A DNA stretch of 64,000 nt, taken from positions 1,186,501-1,250,500 of the forward strand of contig NZ_AP024745.1 of assembly GCF_019704555.1 (NCBI RefSeq). Reading direction: 5' to 3'. Under the pieces are notes generated by a model. It worked only from the letters and a program-made list of their open reading frames with translations. It was not told where the DNA came from and made no database searches. Shown here piece after piece: positions 14,169-22,606 of the stretch (its first letter is position 1; each line of letters begins with the position of its first letter). The stretch is from Actinoplanes sp. L3-i22. Lineage in GTDB: Bacteria; Actinomycetota; Actinomycetes; Mycobacteriales; Micromonosporaceae. The translations under genes and the position numbers were made by a program.

Positions 14169-15827
14169 GTGGGCGCGTCTACGAGCAGGCGTACGTTCCT
14201 GAGCCTGGCCGGCCTCGGCGCGGCTTCCCTGGCCGGCCTCGGAACCCTGGAGGGCTGCAGCAAGAAGCCCGGTTCCACCGGCACCGCCACCAATGCCGAG
14301 CAGGCGTCCGCCGTCGTGCCGACGTCCAAGGACTCGAACCTGGTCGCTCCGGACATCAAGGGCATCCGCCCGATGGCCGACGGCTACGTGAAGTACCCGG
14401 CGAACCTCGTCGACGCGATCACCGAGAAGGCGATCACCAGCGGGAAGCCGGTCACCGCGACCACCCCGTGGTGGGGCCCGGCCCCGCCGACCTCGAACAA
14501 GTACGTCGAGGCGGTCGGCGCCGACATGGGCGGCACGATCACGTTCAGCGTGCAGGACGGCAACACCTACGGCGACAAGCTCAACACCATGCTCGGCGCC
14601 CGCGACGTGCCCGACCTGACCTGCATCCCGGGCTGGGAGATCAGCAAGCTGGCGCGCTTCTCGGACGGCGTGCACGTGCTCTTCGAGGACCTGACGCCGT
14701 ACCTGGCCGGGGACAAGGCGAACGCGTACCCGCTGCTGGCCGGCCTGGACACGGCCGCCTGGAAGGACTCGGTCTGGGGCGGCAAGCTGATGGGCGTCCC
14801 GTTCCCGACCGACTCGCCGTACCCGACCGCGCTGTTCGTCCGCAAGGACGTCGCCGACCAGCGGGGCATCGCCGCGCCGACCGACCTGGACTCGCTCTAC
14901 GAGTTCGGCAAGAAGTTCACCAACCCGGACAAGGGCGAGTGGGCGTTCGGCGACATCTTCCAGGAGGTGCTGCAGATCTGCGGCAACCCCGGCTCGCAGA
15001 ACGGCTGGTTCAAGAGCGCCGACGGCAAGGTCCTGCACCGGTACGAGACGCCGCAGTACAAGCGGGCGGTCGAGTGGATGGCCCGGATCTACTCCGAGAA
15101 GCTGATCCACCCCGACCTGGCCAGCAGCAAGGGCGGTGACGTCGTCACGCTTTTCAAGGGCGGCAAGATTTTCTCGTACGCGACGGGTCTGGGTTCGTGG
15201 AAAGAGACTCAGCGGGAGATGACCCGGCAGGGCAAGGGCTTCAACATGCAGGCCGTGAAGGTCTTCGGCGCGGACGCGAGCACGCCGCCGGTGCGCTGGG
15301 GCGGCACCCCGTCGATCATGTGGACGTTCATCAAGAAGGGGCTCGGCGAGGACCGGACCAAGGAACTGCTGCGCGTGCTCAACTACACCGCGGCGCCGTT
15401 CGGCACCAAGGAGTACGAGCTGCAGAACTACGGCGTCGAGGGCACCCACTTCACCCGCGACGCGAGCGGCGCCCCGAAGACGAACGAGACCTTCACCAAG
15501 GAGTTCGCCAACCAGTTCATCTTCCTCGGCGGCCGCCCCGCCGTGGTGACCAGCGACCCCGACCTGCCGAACTACGCACAGGACCTGGTCGGCTGGGGCA
15601 ACGACGCCACCAAGTACCTGGAGAAGAACCCGTGGGAGGGGATCAAGGTCGAGGTGCCCACCGAGCAGGCCGCGATCCAGCAGCCCACCGACGACAAGAT
15701 CACCGACATTCTGCGTGGCCGGCGCCCGCTCTCCGACTACGACAAGGTGATCCAGGAATGGAAATCCGGCGGCGGTGACCAGGCACGCGACTTCTACGCC
15801 AAGGTGCTGGCGGACAACGGGCGATGA
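14169..15827 (+). CDS. Sugar ABC transporter solute-binding lipoprotein
   Basis: A 552-residue extracellular binding protein of the large (LplA-like) family-1 type. The N-terminus has a twin-arginine motif (SRRTFLSLAGLG) and a lipobox ending LEGC at about residue 30, indicating Tat export and lipid anchoring. The mature part has the typical clusters of Trp/Tyr/Asp that bind sugar rings. The GTG start is preceded by AGGAAGGCAGG. Its stop overlaps the first permease ATG. The operon lacks an ATPase, as usual for actinobacterial CUT1 importers that share MsiK. Substrate is inferred to be an oligosaccharide from plant cell-wall glucan. Confidence 0.9.
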   Translation: MGASTSRRTFLSLAGLGAASLAGLGTLEGCSKKPGSTGTATNAEQASAVVPTSKDSNLVAPDIKGIRPMADGYVKYPANLVDAITEKAITSGKPVTATTPWWGPAPPTSNKYVEAVGADMGGTITFSVQDGNTYGDKLNTMLGARDVPDLTCIPGWEISKLARFSDGVHVLFEDLTPYLAGDKANAYPLLAGLDTAAWKDSVWGGKLMGVPFPTDSPYPTALFVRKDVADQRGIAAPTDLDSLYEFGKKFTNPDKGEWAFGDIFQEVLQICGNPGSQNGWFKSADGKVLHRYETPQYKRAVEWMARIYSEKLIHPDLASSKGGDVVTLFKGGKIFSYATGLGSWKETQREMTRQGKGFNMQAVKVFGADASTPPVRWGGTPSIMWTFIKKGLGEDRTKELLRVLNYTAAPFGTKEYELQNYGVEGTHFTRDASGAPKTNETFTKEFANQFIFLGGRPAVVTSDPDLPNYAQDLVGWGNDATKYLEKNPWEGIKVEVPTEQAAIQQPTDDKITDILRGRRPLSDYDKVIQEWKSGGGDQARDFYAKVLADNGR

Positions 15828-16813
15828 GCGCGCCCTCGTTGGTGGAAGCCGCCGCTAAACCCCGTACCAAAGAAGCGGTTTCCAAAATGTCGGTCGCGGC
15901 GCGCCTGCGTCGCGACTGGCCCCTCATTCTCATGTGCGTCCCGGCGATGTTGCTGCTGGCGGTCTTCCACTACCTGCCGGCGATCGGCAACGTCATCGCG
16001 TTCCAGGACTACAACCCGTTCGCCGGGGACAGTCCGCTGCAGGCGTTCCTGTCCAGCGAATGGATCGGGTTCGGCAATTTCCAGTACCTGTTCGAGACGC
16101 CGGCATTCTGGGAGTCGGTCCGCAACACGCTCGGGATCACCGCCTTCCAGCTGGTGTTCTACTTCCCGATCCCGATTCTGCTGGCGATGCTGATGAACAG
16201 CATCCTGTCGCCGCGGATCCGGTCCGTCGTGCAGAGCGTCGTCTACCTGCCGCACTTCTTCAGCTGGGTGCTGGTCGTCTCGCTGTTCCAGATGATGCTC
16301 GGCGGCGCCGGCCTGATCGCGCAGACCGCGCGCGACGCCGGCTTCACCGCACCCGATTTCATGACCAACCCGGACACCTTCTACTTCCTGATCACCTCGC
16401 AGGCGATCTGGAAGGACGCCGGCTGGGGCATGATCGTCTTCCTGGCCGCGCTCGCCGCCGTCGACCCGAACCTGTACGAGGCGGCCGCGGCCGACGGCGC
16501 CGGTCGCTGGCGGCGGTTCTGGCACGTCACCCTGCCCGGCCTGCGCCCGGTCATCGTGCTGCTGCTGATCCTGCGCCTGGGCGACGCGCTCAACGTCGGC
16601 TTCGAGCAGTTCTACCTGCAACGCGAGGCGGTCGGGCGGGACGCCGCCGAGGTGCTCGACACCTACGTCTACTACCAGGGCATCGGGGTCCAGCAGTGGG
16701 GCGTCGGCGCCGCCGCGGGCCTGTTCAAAGCCCTGGTCGGGCTGCTGCTCATCCTGGGCGCGAACAAGATCGCCCATCGGCTCGGCGAGCAAGGGATCTA
16801 CTCCAAGTCATGA
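15824..16813 (+). CDS. ABC transporter permease, LplB-like
   Basis: A 329-residue inner-membrane permease with six predicted helices, starting with PLILMCVPAMLLLAVFHYLP. The cytoplasmic EAA loop that contacts the ATPase is EAAAADGAGRWRRFWHVTLP (about 222-241). The start codon overlaps the stop of the binding-protein gene, and its own stop overlaps the next permease start, so the three genes are one operon. It provides one half of the translocation pore; the partner is the downstream permease. Confidence 0.93.
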   Translation: MSAPSLVEAAAKPRTKEAVSKMSVAARLRRDWPLILMCVPAMLLLAVFHYLPAIGNVIAFQDYNPFAGDSPLQAFLSSEWIGFGNFQYLFETPAFWESVRNTLGITAFQLVFYFPIPILLAMLMNSILSPRIRSVVQSVVYLPHFFSWVLVVSLFQMMLGGAGLIAQTARDAGFTAPDFMTNPDTFYFLITSQAIWKDAGWGMIVFLAALAAVDPNLYEAAAADGAGRWRRFWHVTLPGLRPVIVLLLILRLGDALNVGFEQFYLQREAVGRDAAEVLDTYVYYQGIGVQQWGVGAAAGLFKALVGLLLILGANKIAHRLGEQGIYSKS

Positions 16814-17751
16814 CCACTCTCGCTGAACTGAAGCCCTCCTCGAGATCGCGACGGCCGGTCTGGGAGGAGAAGCCGACCCTGCTCGGGCAGCTCGGCAAGG
16901 GCACGATCATCACGATCGTCGTGCTCACGGTGGTGGTGCCGCTCTGGGTCGTCCTGGTCACGAGCCTGTCCTCGACCGACACGATCAACAAGGCCGGCGG
17001 GTACGTCTTCCTGCCGCGCGAGTTCAACCCGTCCGCGTACGTGGTGATCTTCTCGGGCGGCCAGGTGACCGACGCGGTGCTGGTCAGCACGCTGGTGACG
17101 GTGATCGGGACGGCGCTCAGCCTGACCGTGACGGTGCTCGCGGCATACGGACTGTCCCGCACCGGGACCCTGCTGCACCGGCCGATCCTCTTCTACTTCC
17201 TGCTCACCTTCCTGATCTACCCCGGCATGATCCCGAGCTATCTGGTGGTCACCGGGCTCGGCCTCAAGGACAACCTGCTCGCCCTGATCGTGCCGGCCGC
17301 GGTGAGCGCGTTCAACCTGGTGGTGCTCCGGGCGTTCTTCATGGGCATCCCCGGCGAGCTGCTGGACAGCGCCCGGATCGACGGCGCGGGCGAGTTCCGG
17401 ATCCTGTTCCGGATCGTCCTGCCGCTGTCAAAAGCGGTCACGGCGGTGGTCGGGCTGTTCTATGCCGTCGGGTACTGGAACACGTTCTTCAACGCGGTGC
17501 TCTACATCGACCGCAACGATCTGCAGCCCGTGCAGCGGGTCCTGCAGATGTTCATTCTCGCTGGTCAGTCGCCCACCAATGCGGGGGCCGGCACGGTGGT
17601 GCACCTGCCCGGGATCGGGTACAGCGCGCCGCCGAACCTTGCGATCAAGATGGCTGTCGTGGTGGTGACGCTGGTGCCGGCGCTGATCGTTTATCCCTTT
17701 GTGCAGCGGCACTTCACGAAGGGGGTCATCGTGGGGGCGATCAAAGGCTGA
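16810..17751 (+). CDS. ABC transporter permease, LplC/MalG-like
   Basis: A 313-residue permease, the second half of the sugar import pore. It has a long cytoplasmic N-terminus, a first helix at about 35-55 (TIITIVVLTVVVPLWVVLVT), and the EAA loop DSARIDGAGEFRILFRIVLP (about 190-209). It starts at the ATG at 16810 overlapping the previous stop (ATGA). The frame is open much further upstream, but that part is antisense-like composition inside the previous permease gene. The C-terminal FTKGVIVGAIKG is typical of the family. Confidence 0.93.
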   Translation: MTTLAELKPSSRSRRPVWEEKPTLLGQLGKGTIITIVVLTVVVPLWVVLVTSLSSTDTINKAGGYVFLPREFNPSAYVVIFSGGQVTDAVLVSTLVTVIGTALSLTVTVLAAYGLSRTGTLLHRPILFYFLLTFLIYPGMIPSYLVVTGLGLKDNLLALIVPAAVSAFNLVVLRAFFMGIPGELLDSARIDGAGEFRILFRIVLPLSKAVTAVVGLFYAVGYWNTFFNAVLYIDRNDLQPVQRVLQMFILAGQSPTNAGAGTVVHLPGIGYSAPPNLAIKMAVVVVTLVPALIVYPFVQRHFTKGVIVGAIKG

Positions 17752-17899
17752 CTCGGGGCATCGCTTCGCTCGCCCGCGGACTGCCGCCGGGTGGGAACGG
17801 ATCCCAGCTCCGGTCCCGCTCGGCGGTTTTCATTTGGGGGGTACGGCCGGTGCCGGGCAGCCCGGGGGTTGGGGTGCTGGGCCGTCGTAGCCGCCCGCT

Positions 17900-17956
17900 G
17901 GACAGTGCCCCCCGCTGGACAGTGCCCCTGTTGGACAGGGCTAGCCCGCCGGACAG
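17900..17956. repeat. Short direct repeats downstream of the importer operon
   Basis: GGACAG begins at 17900, 17917, 17933 and 17951, each within a G-[CT]-[TC]-GGACAG-[TG]-GC context, giving a 16-18 bp period. The interval 17752-18183 separates converging genes; apart from this and the DnaA-box cluster at 18016-18052 I see no gene in it. Confidence 0.65.
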
Positions 17957-18015
17957 GGCCCACCCTCCCTGGGGGTTGCCACCACTTCCCATTATCCCGG
18001 AAATCGCCAAGATCA

Positions 18016-18052
18016 TGTGGATGCCCTGTGGATAACCCCCCACTGTGGATAA
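18016..18052. repeat. DnaA-box cluster
   Basis: Two perfect boxes TGTGGATAA (18027-18035 and 18044-18052; TTATCCACA on the minus strand) lie 17 bp apart, preceded by an imperfect one, TGTGGATGC (18016-18024). All point the same way. They sit in the intergenic stretch between the importer operon and the GH95-like gene. Confidence 0.7.
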
Positions 18053-18183
18053 CTCCTGATGGCCCCGGAAATGCGAGACGATTGACGGGCTCGAAGGCGC
18101 CCGCGGACGCGGGGTCGGCGAGCCCCGGGCGGCCGTCGGTGCGGCGCCCGGGGCCGACCCTCGAACCACGGTGTCGCCGGCGA

Positions 18184-20325
18184 TCAGCGAGCCAGGCGCA
18201 ACCGGTGTGGTGTGCCGGGGGAGAGGGGGACCGAGATGGTGCCGGTGGACCAGGTGACGACGGCGGTCCGGGCGGTCGTGGCGGTCAGGGTGGCCTCGAG
18301 CAGGCCGGGCCGCCAGGTGAGATCGACCCGGACCGGGCCGCGGGCGACCAGGCCGTGGATGCTTCCGGCCGGCCACTCGGCGGGGAGCGCGGGCAGCAGG
18401 TGGAGCCGGGCGACACCGTCGGCGCCGACATCGCGGCTGGCCAGGAGCATGGCGGCGATCAGGGCGGGGTAGGCGCCGGCCAGGTCCACGTTGAACATGT
18501 GGTCGCGGTTGTGGGTCGGGACCAGGTTGGGGCGCCAATAGGCCGACGAGAGGCGGGACAGTGCCGCGTACGCCTCGGCGGCCAGACCCAGGCGGGCCGC
18601 GGCGACGCCGAGCAGGGCCAGGCCGTACCCCATCTCGTCGGAAACCTCGCTCAGCCACCACCGTAAGCGTCGCCGCACGGCCTTGATCGCGGCGGCGCGC
18701 AGCGCCGGATCGTCCAGAAGCTCCGCGTCGCCGGAGTAGTACAGCGAATAGAGGTGGCTGCAATGCCGATGTTCGTGGTTGTCATCGAAGCGCGGGTCCA
18801 GCCACTCGGCGAGCTCGCCGGCCGCGTTGACGCGGTACCCGGGGAGCGCGTCCAGCAACTCCTGCCAGCGTGGCGCGGAGACGTCGTCAGGCGCGTGAAC
18901 GAGCAGCGCCCGCAGCACGTCCCCGACGGCCCGCACGTCCAGCGTCGCGTCCACAGTGGCCTGCGCGCCGGAGCCGGCGGGGTGGTTCTCCGGCGAATAG
19001 GACGGGCTGAACCGGGCCCGGCCGTCGGTGATCCGCGCGAAGGCGAGGTGGAACTCGGCGACCTCGCGCAGGTAGGGGAGGGCCCGCTTGGCCAGGAACG
19101 CGGCGTCGCCGGTGTGCTGCCAGTGCTCCAGGTAGAGGCGGCCGAGCCAGGCGGCGCCGGCGGTCCAGAACGTCAGGCACCAGATCGGGCCGAAGTGGTT
19201 CTGCCTGCCATGGGTGCCGAGATGGGCCGGGGCGTACAGACCGGGCATTCCGTAAAGGCGGCGGGCGTTCTCCCGCAGGTCGTCGCGGAGCGAGTCGAGC
19301 AGGTCGAAGAGCGGTGGCATCAGCTCGGGAGTGCCGGTGGTGTGCACCGCGAGCAGGGCGGCCTGCAGGTTGCCGTCGATGGTCCAGCCGCTGCGCCACG
19401 GCGGCGACCAGGTGCCGCTCCAGACGCCCTGCAGGGTCGGCGGCCGGGTGCCGGTGCTGCTGATGATCGCGTAGCGGCCGGCGTCGAACAGCAGCTTCGC
19501 CCGCCGGTCGGGCAGCTCCAGGCGGCAGCGGCGGAACAGGTCGCCGTGGATCGCGACATGCTCCGCGAGCAAAGCTTCGAAGTCCGGCATCTCGCTGAAG
19601 CCGGATTTCTCCAGGCCGGGGGTGGTCCGGGCGGCGATCAAAAATCCGCTTTCGGTACGCCACGAGCGCGCCACGACGGTGTATCCGTCCAGTGCGCCGG
19701 GCCAGTCCGCGTCGCGGAAACGTGCGGTCAGGACGAGCGAGTCGCCGGTGCTCGACACGGTGAAGTCGACCGGGCGTTCGGGGGTTCCGGCGACGGGAGC
19801 GATCGAGAGGGTTCCGGCGCAGCCGGTGACCCGGATCAGGAGGGCGTCGACGGTTCGGGAGAAAAAGGACTCGCAGGTGACGCCGGGCCATTGGTGGCGG
19901 ACCACCCCGGTGTCGAAGTCGGTGCTCCGCGACCATTCACGGCCCGGGCGATCCGGGGTGAACGTCAGCGTCGCCGTGCCGATCAGGGGGTCGATCCAGC
20001 GTGTTTCCGCGTAGCCGGGATGTTCCGCGGTGGCGATCTCGCAGACCTCGGTGGCCGCCTCGGCGTAGTGGCCCGCCGCCAGCATCTCGCGCAGGCGGGG
20101 CAGGGCCGCGGCGGTCGACGGGGCCGGCAACGGCTCGGTGACCGGTTGGAAGACGTCCTCGTGGGCGAGCGTGAACCGCAGCGCCCCGGGGGAGCCGTAG
20201 CAGAGCGCGCCCTGGCGGCCGTTTCCGGTGATCAGCGCGTGCTCCCAGTCCTCGGTCACGATCGACGACCGTCCGTGCTCGGGGGTTGAGGGGGTGCTGG
20301 GGGACGGATTGACGGGGGTGGGCAC
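18184..20325 (-). CDS. GH95-like glycosidase (alpha-L-fucosidase/alpha-L-galactosidase family)
   Basis: A 713-residue enzyme with the GH95 layout: an N-terminal beta domain, then an (alpha/alpha)6 barrel with W-R-S-G-WTIDGNLQ (about 305-320), SPSYSPENH (carrying the presumed acid Glu), HRHCSHLYSLYYSG and MFNVDLAGAYPALIAAML. In characterised GH95 fucosidases the first motif is N-I-N; here it is D-G-N, so only the second Asn is kept, and the usual DGNFG is DLAGA. Specificity may therefore differ. No signal peptide is seen. I chose the GTG at 20325; the frame is open far upstream only because it runs antisense through the GH42 gene. Divergent from GH42. Confidence 0.78.
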   Translation of the reverse strand: MPTPVNPSPSTPSTPEHGRSSIVTEDWEHALITGNGRQGALCYGSPGALRFTLAHEDVFQPVTEPLPAPSTAAALPRLREMLAAGHYAEAATEVCEIATAEHPGYAETRWIDPLIGTATLTFTPDRPGREWSRSTDFDTGVVRHQWPGVTCESFFSRTVDALLIRVTGCAGTLSIAPVAGTPERPVDFTVSSTGDSLVLTARFRDADWPGALDGYTVVARSWRTESGFLIAARTTPGLEKSGFSEMPDFEALLAEHVAIHGDLFRRCRLELPDRRAKLLFDAGRYAIISSTGTRPPTLQGVWSGTWSPPWRSGWTIDGNLQAALLAVHTTGTPELMPPLFDLLDSLRDDLRENARRLYGMPGLYAPAHLGTHGRQNHFGPIWCLTFWTAGAAWLGRLYLEHWQHTGDAAFLAKRALPYLREVAEFHLAFARITDGRARFSPSYSPENHPAGSGAQATVDATLDVRAVGDVLRALLVHAPDDVSAPRWQELLDALPGYRVNAAGELAEWLDPRFDDNHEHRHCSHLYSLYYSGDAELLDDPALRAAAIKAVRRRLRWWLSEVSDEMGYGLALLGVAAARLGLAAEAYAALSRLSSAYWRPNLVPTHNRDHMFNVDLAGAYPALIAAMLLASRDVGADGVARLHLLPALPAEWPAGSIHGLVARGPVRVDLTWRPGLLEATLTATTARTAVVTWSTGTISVPLSPGTPHRLRLAR

Positions 20326-20337
20326 GGTGCCTACTTT

Positions 20338-20357
20338 GTTTAGGAGTCGAACTAAAG
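20338..20357. promoter_or_regulatory. Candidate ROK operator between GH95 and GH42 genes
   Basis: GTTTAG (20338-20343), 6 bp, then AACTAAAG (20350-20357); the inner TTTAG and CTAAA arms are inverted. It fills most of the 45-bp divergent gap and matches the element upstream of the importer operon except for a 4-bp shorter spacer. Confidence 0.55.
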
Positions 20358-20370
20358 TCAAGGTGGTGCA

Positions 20371-22446
20371 ATGCTGTTCTTCGGTGGCGACTACAACCCG
20401 GAGCAGTGGCCGGAGGAGGTTTGGGACGAGGACGTCGCGCTGATGCGGCAGGCCGGGGTCAACCTGGTCTCGCTCGGGGTCTTCGCCTGGTCGCACCTGG
20501 AGCCCGAGGAGGGGCGGTTCGAGTTCGGGTGGCTGGACCGGGTCATGGACCGGCTGCACGACGGCGGGATCAAGGTGGCGCTGGCCACCCCGACCGCGTC
20601 GCCGCCGCCGTGGTTCACGCTGGCCCACCCGGACGGGCTGCCGGTCACCGCGGACGGGGTTCGGCTCACGCACGGGAGCCGGGACACGTACTGCGTCTCC
20701 TCGCCGGCCTATCGCGCCGCGGCCCGGAACATCGCCGCCGAGCTGGCCGGACGCTACGGGCAGCATCCGGCGCTGGCGGTCTGGCACGTGCACAACGAGT
20801 ACGGGACGGACTGCCGCTGTGATCTGACCGCCTCGGCGTTCCGGTCGTGGCTGGCGAAGAAGCACGGGGACCTGGACGCGCTCAACGAGTCCTGGACCAC
20901 GGCGTTCTGGAGTCAGCGCTACTCGGACTGGGCGCAGATCATGCCGCCGCGGGCCACCCAGTACCTGCCGAATCCCGCGCAGGTGCTGGACTTCCGCCGG
21001 TTCCTCTCGGACGAGTTGCTCGGGGCCTTCGTGGAGCAGCGGGACCTGCTGCGGGCGGTCAACCCGGGCGTCCCGATCACGACGAACTTCGTGCAGGGCG
21101 GCTGGGTGAGCGTCGACCACGCGCGCTGGGCGTCCGAAGTGGACATCGTTGCCGTCGACCACTACCCGGCGGGGGTCGACGGAGAGTCGGAGACGGCGTT
21201 CGGCGGGGACCTCGCCCGGGGCTGGGCCGCGGGTCAGGGCGGCGAGTGGCTGCTGATGGAGACCGCGCCGAATCTGATCTACACGCCGGGGCGGATGCAC
21301 GCCAAGGAGCCCGGGCGGCTGACCCGGCACAGCCTGAACTACCTGGCCCGGGGGTCGCGCGGGGCGATGTACTTCCAGTGGCGGCAGCCTCGGGGTGGGG
21401 CCGAACTGTTCCACTCGGCGCTGGTGCCGCATGCCGGGCCGGACAGTCCGGTGTTCCGGGAGGCGATCGGGCTCGGGCGGACGTTGGCCGCCCTTACGCC
21501 GCACGTCGTCGGGGAGACGGTTCCGGCGCAGGTGGCGGTGGGGTGGGACGCGCCGTCGTGGTGGGCGTTGCAGGGTGGCGGGTTGCCGGCGGCGGACATC
21601 GACTATCTGGCGGCGGTGCGGCAGGTGCATCGGGTGCTGTACGAATCGGGCTTCGCCACGGATTTCGTTTTCCCGGGACTGGACGGGTTCGGGGAACGGG
21701 CGGCTGCGGGCGGCGCGGGGCTGGTCGGCGCCGGAACGCTGTCGACCGGGGGTGGGACGGAGCTGGTGGACTCCGGCTCCGGGGCGGGTGCGGTTGGGGC
21801 GGGGCTGGGGGCGTACAAAATTGTGGTTTTGTCGCATCTGTTTTTGATCTCGGATGCGAGTGCGGCGGCGCTGCGGGACTTCGTCGCGGGCGGGGGATGC
21901 CTGGTGGTGGGGCATCTCAGTGGGATCGCGGATCCGGCGGGGCGGATTCGGCTCGGGGGATATCCCGGGGCGTTCCGGGAGGTGCTCGGGGTGCGGGTGG
22001 TGGAGTGGCGGCCGCTCGGGGTCGGCGTGACGATCGCTCTCGACAACGGGGAGCAGGGCATTCGCTGGAGTGAGCGGGTGGAGACGGCCGGGGCCGAGAC
22101 GGTGGTTCGGTACGCGGGGGATGTGCTGGCGGGGGCGCCGGCGGTCACTCGGAACCGGTTCGGGGCGGGTACTGCCTGGTATGTGTCGCCCGGGCTCGGT
22201 GATGACGCGCTGCGCCGGCTGCTGGGGCAGGTGGCGGTGGAGGCCGGGGTGACGCCGGTGCTGGCCGGGCTGCCGCCGGGGGTGGAGGCGGTTCGGCGGG
22301 GTGAGCTGGTGTTTCTCTTCAACCATGGCGACGGGCCGGGGACGGTTCCGTTGCCGGGGGCGGGGACGAACGCGGCTACCGGGCGCGCGGTGTCCGGGTC
22401 GGTGACCGTGCCGGGTGGAGGGGTGGTGGTGTGGCGGGGCGCGTGA
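20371..22446 (+). CDS. GH42 beta-galactosidase
   Basis: A 691-residue intracellular beta-galactosidase. The N-terminal TIM barrel has FGGDYNPEQWPEEVW, VFAWSHLEPEEG and the catalytic pair Glu143 (acid/base, HNEYG) and Glu297 (nucleophile, METAP). The GH42 zinc cluster is incomplete: NEYG-T-D-C-R-C-DLT has two cysteines where the metal-binding members have C-x-C-x-x-C. The trimerisation domain (about 395-610) is interrupted by a Gly/Ala-rich stretch near 450-480, and a small beta domain ends the protein. The last 15 residues (SVTVPGGGVVVWRGA) are encoded by DNA that is repeated downstream. It would remove galactose from imported oligosaccharides. Confidence 0.9.
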   Translation: MLFFGGDYNPEQWPEEVWDEDVALMRQAGVNLVSLGVFAWSHLEPEEGRFEFGWLDRVMDRLHDGGIKVALATPTASPPPWFTLAHPDGLPVTADGVRLTHGSRDTYCVSSPAYRAAARNIAAELAGRYGQHPALAVWHVHNEYGTDCRCDLTASAFRSWLAKKHGDLDALNESWTTAFWSQRYSDWAQIMPPRATQYLPNPAQVLDFRRFLSDELLGAFVEQRDLLRAVNPGVPITTNFVQGGWVSVDHARWASEVDIVAVDHYPAGVDGESETAFGGDLARGWAAGQGGEWLLMETAPNLIYTPGRMHAKEPGRLTRHSLNYLARGSRGAMYFQWRQPRGGAELFHSALVPHAGPDSPVFREAIGLGRTLAALTPHVVGETVPAQVAVGWDAPSWWALQGGGLPAADIDYLAAVRQVHRVLYESGFATDFVFPGLDGFGERAAAGGAGLVGAGTLSTGGGTELVDSGSGAGAVGAGLGAYKIVVLSHLFLISDASAAALRDFVAGGGCLVVGHLSGIADPAGRIRLGGYPGAFREVLGVRVVEWRPLGVGVTIALDNGEQGIRWSERVETAGAETVVRYAGDVLAGAPAVTRNRFGAGTAWYVSPGLGDDALRRLLGQVAVEAGVTPVLAGLPPGVEAVRRGELVFLFNHGDGPGTVPLPGAGTNAATGRAVSGSVTVPGGGVVVWRGA

Positions 22447-22606
22447 GAGGTGGGCGGTGACCGTGGCGGGTGATGGTGTGGCGCCTGTGCGTGAGGAGTG
22501 GGCGGTGACCGTGGCGGGTGGTGGTGTGGCGGGGTGCTTGAGCAGGGGGCGGTGACCGTGCCGGGTGGTGGTTTGGTGGCGTGCGTGACACTGGGGTGGT
22601 GACCGA
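22401..22606. repeat. Tandem repeat spreading from the GH42 3' end into the next gene's start
   Basis: GGTGACCGTG occurs at 22401, 22456, 22504 and 22551, and GGTGACCGA at 22598, giving 55, 48, 47 and 47 bp spacing. Each unit continues with a C/G-GCGGGTGGTGGTGTGGCG-like segment. The first copy is the coding 3' end of GH42 and the last is the start region of the following gene. Confidence 0.75.

Noticed and set aside
20326..22326. N-terminal extension of the GH95-like frame over the GH42 gene
   Set aside because: The extension is Pro/Arg/His-rich antisense sequence; the family domain begins only after the GTG at 20325.
22401..22606. CRISPR array
   Set aside because: The units are contiguous imperfect tandem copies without unique spacers, and no cas genes are nearby. 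The same applies to the arrays at 9.5, 17.9, 24.7 and 27.2 kb.
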